Below are positions 53,143-61,196 of a stretch of DNA of 64,000 bases, one piece after another. Each line of letters starts with the position of its first letter. The first letter of the stretch is position 1. The notes beneath the pieces are model-generated. The model worked only from the letters and a program-made list of their open reading frames with translations. It searched no databases and had not been told where the DNA came from. The stretch is from Brevibacterium antiquum (lineage in GTDB: Bacteria; Actinomycetota; Actinomycetes; Actinomycetales; Brevibacteriaceae): contig NZ_JABASX010000001.1 of NCBI RefSeq assembly GCF_016107655.1, positions 124,001 through 188,000 of the forward strand, given 5' to 3'. The translations under genes and the position numbers were made by a program.

Positions 53143-53704
53143 CAGTGGCCTCCAATTCTTTCGCAGCGCGGTCCAGCTCTGCTTGTTGCTCCATTGCAAA
53201 CGGGTCGTGGCCGGAACGGAGGATCCGGAAAACGAAGAATTCCTTCCATAGAGCGGTGACGAAGAAGAAGGCGAACGAGAGTAGGAGAACGACCTTGGCC
53301 GGCCAGGTCGGCAACCTCAGAACGTCGTTGGTCGTCTCGCCTCGAGTGAAAGCACTTTCGAGAACAACGGACATGCCGGTGAGCAGCGCTACGGCCAGAA
53401 CGACTATGAAAATGCTGCGCATAACGCTGAGAACAATTCGTCCGTTCTGTCCCAGATGCTCCTCCACCAGCGAGACGGTCACGTGCTTGCCGTTGACTTC
53501 TGCAGCCGCCAATCCGAGGAAGGCAACTGCGACCAAGAGGAGAGTGGAGATCTCGACAACTCCCAAAATTGACTGTCCGCGTACATTTCGGCTCACCACA
53601 TCAGCAACTGTCAATCCGCCGACGAACAGTAGAAGCACTCCTGCAATAGTTCCCAACCACGACGCGGTACTGCGCAGTGCGCCAGGCAACCCGAAGCTCA
53701 TCAT
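53132..53704 (-). CDS. dctQ: TRAP transporter small permease (DctQ)
   Basis: A 190-residue four-helix protein typical of DctQ (GLTVADVVSRNVRGQSILGVVEISTLLLVAVAFLGLAAAEVNGKHVTVSLVEEHLG). The ATG at 53704 overlaps the stop of the receptor gene (ATGA), so I prefer it to 53719. The highly charged C-terminal tail (residues 165-190) is a little longer than usual. It forms the membrane complex with DctM. Confidence 0.88.
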   Translation of the reverse strand: MMSFGLPGALRSTASWLGTIAGVLLLFVGGLTVADVVSRNVRGQSILGVVEISTLLLVAVAFLGLAAAEVNGKHVTVSLVEEHLGQNGRIVLSVMRSIFIVVLAVALLTGMSVVLESAFTRGETTNDVLRLPTWPAKVVLLLSFAFFFVTALWKEFFVFRILRSGHDPFAMEQQAELDRAAKELEATDER

Positions 53705-54780
53705 GTCTCCTCCAAACAACTCGTCAGAGCATCTTCATATGTTGAGGATGCGCCTTCTTCAGCCAGGAAGGATCGATATTCATTGAGAACAGATTGCGCG
53801 TCGTATCCGCGCTCCTCGTATCGTGCAACCCACTGATCTGCGATATTTGAGCGTGCTTTGAACTCTTTGACGTCGGCATCTGCCCATTCAAAGAACTCAG
53901 TGTCCACTTCCCTTGCTTGCGCACATGCGAGCGAGCCTTCCTTATCGAGTTCCTCGATCCCCATTGACAACGCTTCATCCGACGCCTGAGATATGGCGTT
54001 CCGGATGTCTGCCGGCATTGAGTCATACAGCTCTGCATTGATCCCTACAATCGATGATGCATAGGCGCCGATACCTGGGTCTGCAATGTATTTCGTACTG
54101 TTCGCCAGACCGAAAGTTGGCAGATTCGACATGCCCAGAGAGGTGTATCCGTCGACGACTCCCCGTTCCATGGATTCGTACACGTCCGTCGCCGTCATGG
54201 TCACGGGGTTCGCACCTCCCGCGAGCAAGATCTCCGATACGAGACCGCCGGAACGAATACTCTTGCCGCTGAAGTCGTCAATTGATTTGATCGGTTCGTT
54301 CGACCCCATGACCGCGCTGCCGATTGGCAAAGGGAACAATTGACGCACTCCCTGCCGATCGAAGTCTTCTCGATAGGTTTTGTTGTCACTGAAGAGTCGC
54401 TGTAGGGATTTCATATGCGCTTCTGGGTTCTGCGTTTCAAACGGCAGTTCCGCGGCTGTATACATCGACAGATCGGAAGCGGCGTACATCGAACCAACTT
54501 GTGCCATATCCACACGGCCATCGAGCAGGGCTGGTACCGATTCGTCCGCGCCGACAAGACTCTCCGAGTAATGGAATACGACTGTTACCTCGTCATTGGT
54601 CAATTCGCCGATTCTCTCGGCCCACCTCTGCATGGTGAGAGATTGATCGGACGTTGAGTTGGAGTAGGTCGAATAGTGCAGTTCGTACTCGTCACCTTCT
54701 GTGGCCGAACAACCGGACACGAGGAGCCCACTGATAGCCAATCCGGCTAACGCGCTCAGTTGTAACCGTCTCTTGATCAT
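53701..54780 (-). CDS. dctP: TRAP transporter solute receptor (DctP), lipoprotein
   Basis: A 359-residue receptor. Lipobox VSGC (LAISGLLVSGC) marks lipid attachment near Cys24. The DctP fold is shown by ALLDGRVDMAQVGSMYAASDL, GSNEPIKSIDDFSGKSIRSGG (with the conserved substrate-carboxylate-binding Arg) and ESMERGVVDGYTSLGM. The receptor is fused into an operon with a nitrilase-family amidase and an HpcH-type aldolase, so the ligand is likely a carboxylate, possibly an amide. Five nucleotides separate it from the amidase gene upstream. Confidence 0.9.
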   Translation of the reverse strand: MIKRRLQLSALAGLAISGLLVSGCSATEGDEYELHYSTYSNSTSDQSLTMQRWAERIGELTNDEVTVVFHYSESLVGADESVPALLDGRVDMAQVGSMYAASDLSMYTAAELPFETQNPEAHMKSLQRLFSDNKTYREDFDRQGVRQLFPLPIGSAVMGSNEPIKSIDDFSGKSIRSGGLVSEILLAGGANPVTMTATDVYESMERGVVDGYTSLGMSNLPTFGLANSTKYIADPGIGAYASSIVGINAELYDSMPADIRNAISQASDEALSMGIEELDKEGSLACAQAREVDTEFFEWADADVKEFKARSNIADQWVARYEERGYDAQSVLNEYRSFLAEEGASSTYEDALTSCLEET

Positions 54781-54785
54781 GGGAT

Positions 54786-55583
54786 TCAGTCCTTCGGAGT
54801 GACCTGGAAGCGCCGCATCCCAAGTGCGGGGTTAGTTTGGCGGACTTGATCGATCCGTTCACGATTGATTTCTGCCTGCGCCAGTCCCGTACCGTCAGCA
54901 ATCATGGCGACGGAGATTCCCATCGGATCGACAATTGCGCTATGCCCTACACCGGTTGGCGCAGACTGGTCGGCGGCAGCAACATAGACTGTGTTCTCGA
55001 TGGCTCGAGCGCGCAGCAGTGCTGTCCAATGGAATTCTTTCAACGGTCCAGGGACCCATTCAGCTGGGAGTGCCAGCACGTCAGCACCAGCATCGACAAG
55101 CGTTCGTGATACTTCAGGAAAGCGCAGGTCGTAGCAGGTCTGCATCCCGATTCTGAATCCATTGATCTCCATCAACTCCGGTTGAGTCAACGGCCCGGGC
55201 GTGACAACTGCTGATTCTTCGACTCCGAAAGCGTCGTAGAGGTGGACTTTTCGGTAGGTCGCTTGGATCTCACCATTGTTGATCGCGACGAGAGTGTTGA
55301 ACATCCGTCCATGCCCATCAGGCTCATTGACACCGAGGATCACGGAAACCCCATTGTGGGCACTGATTCGCCGCACCTCGGTGACGGTCTTGCCGTCAAG
55401 GGGTTCGGCAGATTCGACGAAGGATTCGTCAATGACCGAATTTGTAAACGTTGAGTACTCAGGAAACACGACGAGCTCGGCGCCTTCGCCAACTGCCTTG
55501 TGGACAAGTTCTCTGATCTGAGTGAGGTTGTGTGCCTTGTCGGTCGTCGGTGCGAACTGCGCTGTTGCGACTTTGAGGGTCAT
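54786..55583 (-). CDS. Carbon-nitrogen hydrolase (nitrilase superfamily amidase)
   Basis: A 265-residue enzyme with an intact catalytic triad: Glu in LVVFPEYSTF, Lys in TYRKVHLYDAFG and Cys in GMQTCYDLRFPEV. The form of the Lys and Cys motifs is like Nit1/omega-amidase-type members, which hydrolyse amides of dicarboxylic 2-oxo acids or deaminated glutathione. It starts with ATGA overlap with the HpcH-type aldolase gene, and precedes the DctP receptor by five nucleotides. Substrate may be an amide imported by the TRAP system. Confidence 0.88.
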   Translation of the reverse strand: MTLKVATAQFAPTTDKAHNLTQIRELVHKAVGEGAELVVFPEYSTFTNSVIDESFVESAEPLDGKTVTEVRRISAHNGVSVILGVNEPDGHGRMFNTLVAINNGEIQATYRKVHLYDAFGVEESAVVTPGPLTQPELMEINGFRIGMQTCYDLRFPEVSRTLVDAGADVLALPAEWVPGPLKEFHWTALLRARAIENTVYVAAADQSAPTGVGHSAIVDPMGISVAMIADGTGLAQAEINRERIDQVRQTNPALGMRRFQVTPKD

Positions 55584-56347
55584 GCTGGTTCTCCAAACTG
55601 TTCAATGATCGCTGCGGCGGTCTCCGCCGCGGCTGTAAAGCCCTGTAGCAGGGCGCCGTACTGCATTGTCGTAATGATGGTGCCGGCCCCTTCCTGGGCA
55701 GCTAGTTTCTTTTCTTCATCGCTCCACGCGGGAAGGATCCAGGTCTTTCCAGCCTGTTGTGCAACGCGAGCGATCTGTCGGATATCAGCGAGGTCGTCGT
55801 CAGACGCGGTGTATGCTCCGCGGCCACGCAGCAAGGACAGATCTGACGGGCCGATGAATACTCCATCGACGGTATCCAGAGCAAGGATTCCTTCGATTTC
55901 GTCTGCGGCAGATGCATCCTCAATCATTGGAAAGCACTGTGTCTGAGTGTCCTGTTCTGTCACCCAGTCGTCGCTGAAGCCTCGATAGTTTGAGGTCCGT
56001 CCGCCTGCGAATGAACGATTGCCCAATGGCGCGAACTTGGCGAAGCCGGTGATTTCTCTAGCATGTTCGGCGGATTCGACGTGTGGAATGGCGACGGCGT
56101 GTGCTCCAAGATCGAGCGCCTGTTGGATCGGGCCGCGCTCAGGAGCCAGTACCTTCACAATCGACTTCATGCCGTTTGAAGAGATCAGGGGGAGTACCCA
56201 ATCGAGGGCTCCGAGGTCGAACGTGCCGTGCTCTACATCAAGCACAACGGTGCTATAGCCTGCGATGCGAGCGATTTCGATCGCTGCGCTTGACGGTTCA
56301 GACAACCATATGGCCAGGTCTGGAGTGTTGTGCATGAGGTGAGTCAC
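55580..56347 (-). CDS. HpcH/HpaI-family aldolase
   Basis: A 255-residue (beta/alpha)8 metal-dependent aldolase. Motifs: VVLDVEHGTFDLGALDW, KVLAPERGPIQQALDLGAHAVAIPHVESAEHAREI (catalytic Arg/His and metal-binding residues) and PMIEDASAADEIEGILALDTVDGVFIGPSDLSLLRG. The common family Gln-Ile-Glu in the metal motif appears as PMIED here. Members split 2-keto-3-deoxy sugar acids or 4-hydroxy-2-oxo-dicarboxylates into pyruvate plus an aldehyde. First gene of the TRAP operon, divergent from the GntR/FCD regulator; it gives the operon a catabolic end-point at pyruvate. Confidence 0.88.
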   Translation of the reverse strand: MTHLMHNTPDLAIWLSEPSSAAIEIARIAGYSTVVLDVEHGTFDLGALDWVLPLISSNGMKSIVKVLAPERGPIQQALDLGAHAVAIPHVESAEHAREITGFAKFAPLGNRSFAGGRTSNYRGFSDDWVTEQDTQTQCFPMIEDASAADEIEGILALDTVDGVFIGPSDLSLLRGRGAYTASDDDLADIRQIARVAQQAGKTWILPAWSDEEKKLAAQEGAGTIITTMQYGALLQGFTAAAETAAAIIEQFGEPA

Positions 56348-56364
56348 CCTTCAAAAATACGCTG

Positions 56365-56397
56365 TGTCGACACTGTGTATACAAGATGCGGTAAAAT
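56365..56397. promoter_or_regulatory. Tandem palindromes and promoter for GntR/TRAP divergence
   Basis: TGTCGACA (56365-56372) and TGTATACA (56376-56383) are perfect 8-bp palindromes with centres 11 bp apart, one helical turn. TAAAAT (56392-56397) could be a -10 box, which would set transcription start at the ATG of the regulator (56405). The site lies between the aldolase and the regulator genes, and a FadR-type GntR protein is the obvious binder. Confidence 0.65.
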
Positions 56398-56404
56398 AAT
56401 AACC

Positions 56405-57127
56405 ATGACGAAGGTCACGGTCAGAATTAACGATAGGAGTAAGCTCGAGAATATGTCAATCCCCAATCAGCCTGGTCGACGGGAAAGCCGAACGGTCAAG
56501 CAATCTGCTAAAGACATGGCATACCAGCACATCAGTGAACAGATTCTTCGCGGGACATTCGCAGCAGGAGAATTTCTAGATGAAACGGAGCTCGCGCTCG
56601 CGATCGGCGTTTCACGGACACCAATTCGAGAAGCACTTCTGCGACTTCAGGCGGAGCGATTCATCGAACTGCTCCCTCGGCGTGGCGCTCAGGTCCGCAG
56701 CATCACGGTTTCAGAGATGCATGAAGTGTATGAAACCCGAATAATGATCGAGTCCACCGCATATGGTCGTATTTGTCGTGCACATCGCCCCATACCTTCG
56801 GCTGCGAGAGATCTGATTGCCGAGATGAAGGCGGCTGGCGATTCGCAGGATTGGCCTGCTTACGGGCAATTGGACCAGCGGTTTCATTCACTCTTGGTGC
56901 AATGCGCAGACAACTCGGTGATGCACCATCTCTATGAGAGCCTCAGACCTCAACACGTTCGTATTGCCATTCGCGCGATTAGAGAGTCGCCAAGGAGACG
57001 GTCCACGATTGAGCGGGAACACGAGCGTATTCTTGACGCTTTGACGGAAGGCGATGATGAGCGTGCGGCCACTATTCTTCGTGAACACCTGAGGGAAGTC
57101 CCGGAAGTCGTTGAGGCACTCGACTGA
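56405..57127 (+). CDS. GntR/FadR-family (FCD) transcriptional regulator
   Basis: A 240-residue regulator: winged helix DMAYQHISEQILRGTFAAGEFLDETELALAIGVSRTPIREALLRLQAERFIELLPRRGAQVRSI (about 38-100), then an all-helical FCD ligand domain (EVYETRIMIESTAYG; LDQRFHSLLVQCADN; HERILDALTEGDDERAATILREHL with metal-binding His). It is divergent from the aldolase-amidase-TRAP operon and likely senses an intermediate. Start uncertain: ATG 56405 (possibly leaderless) or ATG 56453, which has AGGAG at a long spacing of 13 nt. Confidence 0.87.
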   Translation: MTKVTVRINDRSKLENMSIPNQPGRRESRTVKQSAKDMAYQHISEQILRGTFAAGEFLDETELALAIGVSRTPIREALLRLQAERFIELLPRRGAQVRSITVSEMHEVYETRIMIESTAYGRICRAHRPIPSAARDLIAEMKAAGDSQDWPAYGQLDQRFHSLLVQCADNSVMHHLYESLRPQHVRIAIRAIRESPRRRSTIEREHERILDALTEGDDERAATILREHLREVPEVVEALD

Positions 57128-57283
57128 GTCCCGAGGTGTAGTGGCTGAAACTGAACACCATATGCGCTGGTCGGCAGTGCCGATTTCTCAGTGTTGACGA
57201 CACGAACAACATGGCTTCGGGCGAATATCAAGCAGGCATGCAGGCGGCCTTCGCTTGAAGAGTGAATGCAAGGGTGCTGATCG

Positions 57284-58054
57284 TCAGGAGCCTATGCCGT
57301 CTCGTTCGAAACTGTCCATACGATTCCACCGGTAGCGCGTACGTCTGTCGCACTGCACCAGGATGCGCAGGAACAGACCGCCCGCAATAAGGCCACCGAG
57401 GAGGTCTGTGGCCCAGTGCCACCCGAGGAGGAAGGAGACCACCACGGAGTTCACACTGATCGCGACCACGACCCAGCACAGAATATGGACGAGCCGCTGT
57501 GATGCACCACTGTAGTTGGCGATGAGGTAGACGGCGGCACCGTAGATGAGCACCGCCTCGGCGGAGTGCCCGGAGGGAAAGCTGATCCCACGATCACCGA
57601 ACTCGAGCAGACCGCCTTGGAAGAATCTCGGATCATGCAAAGTTGTCGCTGGCCGGGCCAGCAGAACCTTCAGCCCCCCGATGCCGATGAAGAAGGCGGC
57701 CTCGGCTGCCAGAGCGAATCCGATAGGACGCCAGGACTGCCTTCTGCGCGCGAGCACAATCGCAACAATCGCCAGCACGGGCATACAGACTGCCTGCCCG
57801 GCGATGCTGTCGAGGATGTTCTGTGTGAACCACACCAGATCAGGGTTGAAGAGGTAGAGCCAGCGACGATTGAGTTGGTAGTCCCAGACTCGTAAGGGCC
57901 CCATGGCGAAGATGGTCAACACGACGAATCCGAGTGCCAGTACCCAAATTGAGGTTGCCCGAGTAAGCCATCCCTTACTCTTCGCCTGTACTCGGTCATG
58001 ATCGGTGGGAAGGCCGGTCTGACCATCAGGCGTCATGCGTGAATCGACAACCAT
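57284..58054 (-). CDS. PAP2-family membrane phosphatase
   Basis: A membrane protein of about 256 residues with five or six helices and the three phosphatase motifs: KVLLARP (motif 1), ISFPSGHSAEAVLIYG (motif 2, catalytic Ser-Gly-His) and LGWHWATDLLGG (motif 3). PAP2 enzymes dephosphorylate phosphatidate, undecaprenyl diphosphate or similar lipids. Start uncertain: ATGs at 58054 and 58036 are both plausible, and the frame extends to 58177. Monocistronic. Confidence 0.87.
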   Translation of the reverse strand: MVVDSRMTPDGQTGLPTDHDRVQAKSKGWLTRATSIWVLALGFVVLTIFAMGPLRVWDYQLNRRWLYLFNPDLVWFTQNILDSIAGQAVCMPVLAIVAIVLARRRQSWRPIGFALAAEAAFFIGIGGLKVLLARPATTLHDPRFFQGGLLEFGDRGISFPSGHSAEAVLIYGAAVYLIANYSGASQRLVHILCWVVVAISVNSVVVSFLLGWHWATDLLGGLIAGGLFLRILVQCDRRTRYRWNRMDSFERDGIGS

Positions 58055-58179
58055 CAAGGGCGAGTTTAGTCGGTTCGAGGTGCCTACGTGGAAACAGCTG
58101 AATAATGGGAGTTGAACCACCGGCGCATCTTGGCGCTGAATACTATTGGTGTTATGACATAGCTCACGTAGCATCAAGT

Positions 58180-59181
58180 ATGGACGTCGTTGACTTTGTT
58201 CCAGAGCGCAATCAGTTCGTCTACACCTTTGGCGGATCCCAACCGGCAGCCACGATCACACCAGGCACAGCCCTGCGCCTGTGGTCCGAGGACGCATTCA
58301 ACAATGCGATCACCTCTGTCGCTGACGTTCCGAGCGAAAGGCTCGACCCACGGTATCTCAACCCGCAGACGGGACCCTTCTACGTCGAAGGAGCCGAACC
58401 GGGGGACACCCTGGCCATCCACATCGTCGAACTCACCCCTGCACGCAGTTGGGGAGCCTCGGCGATGATCCCGTTCTTCGGCGGACTGACGGCGACGGAC
58501 AGAACCAGCCTCCTGCACGATCCTTTGCCGGAAGGAGTCTGGATCTACGAGATCGATTCCGCCGCACAGACGGTGGGATTCCAGACGCGCAAGGGCGACT
58601 TCGAACTGGCGCTGCCTCTCGAACCCATGCTCGGCACCGTCGGCGTGGCGCCGGCCGGCAGTGAGGTGCATTCCTCACTGACTCCCGAACGCTACGGCGG
58701 AAACATGGACACACCGGAGATGAAGGTCGGTACGACAGCCTATTTCGGAGTCAACGTCGACGGCGCCATGTTCTCCATCGGCGACGGTCACTATCGTCAG
58801 GGTGAGGGGGAAGCGTGCGGCACGGCGGTCGAGGGTGCGATGAACTCGACGATCATCGTCGACCTCATCAAAGGCAGCGCTCCGGCGTGGCCGCGGTTGG
58901 AGAACGACGGCCATTGGATGGTGGTCGGGTCCTCCAGGCCGATGGAGGACTCGTGGAGGATCTCCCAAGTCGAAATGATCCGCTGGCTCGGCGAGCTCTA
59001 CGGACTGGAGACCATGGACGCCTATCAGCTGCTCACCCAGATCTCCTTAGTCCCCGTCGCCAATGTGGTCGACACCAACTACAGCGTCGTGACGAAGATT
59101 GCGAAGTCCCTCCTGCCCACGCGCAGTGCCTTCGACGGGATCCACGCGGACCTGCGTGATCGTGCACGTTCCTTGTCCTAG
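58180..59181 (+). CDS. Acetamidase/formamidase family protein
   Basis: A 333-residue metalloamidase-type protein (FmdA_AmdA). Recognisable regions: GPFYVEGAEPGDTLAIHIVELTPARSWGASAMIPFFGG, then the metal-site segment MLGTVGVAPAGSEVHSSLTPERYGGNMDTPEM and YFGVNVDGAMFSIGDGHYRQGEGEACGTAVE with the conserved GDGH. Members hydrolyse small amides to ammonia and a carboxylate. I choose the ATG 58180 (MDVVDFVPE); a frame back to 58105 is open. Near the start AT-rich sequence may hold the promoter. Followed 33 nt later by an SDR gene. Confidence 0.85.
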   Translation: MDVVDFVPERNQFVYTFGGSQPAATITPGTALRLWSEDAFNNAITSVADVPSERLDPRYLNPQTGPFYVEGAEPGDTLAIHIVELTPARSWGASAMIPFFGGLTATDRTSLLHDPLPEGVWIYEIDSAAQTVGFQTRKGDFELALPLEPMLGTVGVAPAGSEVHSSLTPERYGGNMDTPEMKVGTTAYFGVNVDGAMFSIGDGHYRQGEGEACGTAVEGAMNSTIIVDLIKGSAPAWPRLENDGHWMVVGSSRPMEDSWRISQVEMIRWLGELYGLETMDAYQLLTQISLVPVANVVDTNYSVVTKIAKSLLPTRSAFDGIHADLRDRARSLS

Positions 59182-59214
59182 TTCCAGAGAGCATCGAGGA
59201 GAAAGAGTTCCGTC

Positions 59215-59973
59215 ATGGACTTGAAGATCAGCGGAAAGTCAGCAATGGTCACCGGGGGTACACGGGGTATCGGGCGTGCCATCGTCGAGGCATTTATCGC
59301 CGAGGGTGCCAACGTGGCCTTCTGTGCACGCAACGCCTCAGAGGTCGCCGAGGCGGAAGAATCCTTGGCTTCGAAGGGCAGAGCCATCGGCACGGTCCTT
59401 GATGTCCAAGACGCCACGTCTCTGTCCGAATGGGTCGAAGTCACGGCCGCAGAGTTCGGCGGAATCGACATGGTCGTCAACAGTGTCAGCGCTCTGGCGA
59501 TACCTGATACCGAAGAGAACTGGTATGAGTCGTTCAACGTCGACATGATGGGCACGGTCAACCTGTCCAAGCTCGTGATTCCATATTTGGAGAAGAGCGA
59601 TGTGGCATCGCTGATATCCATCTCGAGCGTCTCTGGTCGAGAAGCTGACTTCGCCTCCGGGCCCTATGGAACGATGAAGACCGCGATCATCGGCTATATG
59701 GCCGGACTGGCGCTCAGCCTGGCTGACAAGGGCATCAGGGTGAACACGGTGTCGCCGGGCAACACCTATCACCACGACGGGGTGTGGCCGGGAATCGAAT
59801 CTTCCGACCCCGAACTGTTCGCGCAGGCGATGAGTCTGAATCCCACCGGACGCATGGGCACTCCTGAGGAGACTGCGGCGAGCGTCGTGTTCCTGTCGAG
59901 TCCGCTGTCGAGTCGGACCACTGGGGCGAATCTCTTGATCGATGGAGCGTTGACGCGCGGGATCCAGTTCTGA
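59215..59973 (+). CDS. Short-chain dehydrogenase/reductase
   Basis: A 252-residue SDR of the classical type: NAD(P) motif TGGTRGIGRAIVEAF, MVVNSVSALAI, the active-site triad with Ser in LISISSVSGREAD and Tyr-x-x-x-Lys in GPYGTMKTAIIGYMAG, and GANLLIDGALTRG at the C-terminus. The usual NAAG motif is replaced by NSVS. Probably in an operon with the acetamidase homologue. Substrate not deducible. Confidence 0.9.
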   Translation: MDLKISGKSAMVTGGTRGIGRAIVEAFIAEGANVAFCARNASEVAEAEESLASKGRAIGTVLDVQDATSLSEWVEVTAAEFGGIDMVVNSVSALAIPDTEENWYESFNVDMMGTVNLSKLVIPYLEKSDVASLISISSVSGREADFASGPYGTMKTAIIGYMAGLALSLADKGIRVNTVSPGNTYHHDGVWPGIESSDPELFAQAMSLNPTGRMGTPEETAASVVFLSSPLSSRTTGANLLIDGALTRGIQF

Positions 59974-59997
59974 GGTCAGAGAGCCTGAGGGGACTGC

Positions 59998-60204
59998 TCA
60001 GCCATTGGATTCGTCGGGCTCGTCATGTTCCCTGTTCGCGGCCTTCGAGTTCAACGCATCTCCCTCGAAGTTCTGTCGACGTTCCTCTGCTTCAAAGTCC
60101 TTCGTGTCGAATTCGATTTGGTCGACGCGTTTCTGTGACGGTGCCGCATCAGCAGCTTGGTCAAGGTTCTCGGTAGCTTTGCGAATTCCGTCTTCGGTGG
60201 ACAT
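59998..60204 (-). CDS. Small acidic hydrophilic protein
   Basis: A 68-residue protein (MSTEDGIRKATENLDQAADA...VDQIEFDTKDFEAEERRQNFEGDALN...DEPDESNG) with no membrane part and high charge. The ATG at 60204 follows AAAGGTGATCTAC, a usable ribosome site; a frame back to 60222 lacks one. Function unknown; it resembles the other small acidic proteins of this window only in composition. Confidence 0.68.
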   Translation of the reverse strand: MSTEDGIRKATENLDQAADAAPSQKRVDQIEFDTKDFEAEERRQNFEGDALNSKAANREHDEPDESNG

Positions 60205-60256
60205 GTAGATCACCTTTCGCATTCGAGTGTGAGGTGGCGCCCAGTCTACGCGCTCC

Positions 60257-61141
60257 TCACAACCCCAACACCCGCACTGCGTTGTCTTTCATGATCAGCG
60301 GCACGGCTTCTTCCTTGATGCCCAGGGTTTCGAAGTCGTTGATCCAACGCTCTGGGGTGATGAGCGGGAAGTCGGAGCCGAAGAGTGTCTTCGTTTTGAG
60401 CATCGACCCGATCGCGCGGGTCAGCTGCGGTGGGAAGTACTTCGGTGACCAACCGGAGAGGTCGATGAACACATTGGACTTGTGCGTGGCGATCGAGATT
60501 GAGGCGTCGGCCCACGGCACGGATGGGTGGGCGAAGATCATCGTCAGCGTGGGGAAGTCAGCGGCCACGTCATCGAGGAGCATCGGGTCCGAGTACCGCA
60601 GCTTGATGCCGCGTCCGCCGGGGAGGCCGGCACCGATTCCGGTCTGCCCGGTGTGGAAGAGCGTAACCAGACCGTGCTCGGCGCAAGCTTCGTAGATCGG
60701 GTAGTACGTGCGGTCGCTGGGATCGAATCCCTGCAGGCTGGGGTGGAACTTCATGCCCCTGACCCCGTAGTTCGTCGCGAGATCGTGGACCCGGGCAATC
60801 GCCTCGGCGGTGTTGAGAGGGTCGACCGAGCCGAAGGGGATGAGCACGTCGTTGTGTTCAGCAGCCTTCTCTGCGATCATCTCCGACGACACCGCAGGGT
60901 GCCCGCCGAGTGCCGTCTTGGCATCGACAGTGAAGATCACGGCCGCCATGCTCCGCTCCCGGTAGTACGCTGCGAGGTCATCGACCGTGGGCGTGCGGGG
61001 GACCGGTGCCTTGAAATACCCCGCCGAGGCGTCGAGGAGCTCCCGATCGAGTGACGTGTGCTGGTGGTCGTCGGCTTCGACATGGGTGTGCACGTCGATT
61101 GCGGTGATCGTCGAGAGATCGATATTGGGCTGGTAGATCAT
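60257..61141 (-). CDS. Amidohydrolase (TIM-barrel, amidohydrolase_2 type)
   Basis: A 294-residue metal-dependent hydrolase: metal-binding HTH motif AIDVHTHVEADDH, then GVRGMKFHPSLQGFDPSD, TLFHTGQTGIGAGLPGG, MIFAHPSVPWADASISIA and GSDFPLITPERW with the active-site Asp. The amidohydrolase_2 group includes decarboxylases and lactone hydrolases of aromatic or branched acids. ATG 61141 has GGAAGGAC upstream; the longer frame back to 61690 lies inside the next gene. It follows the dehydrogenase gene by 55 nt in the same operon as acetoacetyl-CoA synthetase. Confidence 0.87.
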   Translation of the reverse strand: MIYQPNIDLSTITAIDVHTHVEADDHQHTSLDRELLDASAGYFKAPVPRTPTVDDLAAYYRERSMAAVIFTVDAKTALGGHPAVSSEMIAEKAAEHNDVLIPFGSVDPLNTAEAIARVHDLATNYGVRGMKFHPSLQGFDPSDRTYYPIYEACAEHGLVTLFHTGQTGIGAGLPGGRGIKLRYSDPMLLDDVAADFPTLTMIFAHPSVPWADASISIATHKSNVFIDLSGWSPKYFPPQLTRAIGSMLKTKTLFGSDFPLITPERWINDFETLGIKEEAVPLIMKDNAVRVLGL

Positions 61142-61196
61142 GAGTGTCCTTCCGGAAGCGGGGTGGTCGGCATCGTGTTTGTGTGGGTGGCGGGAT

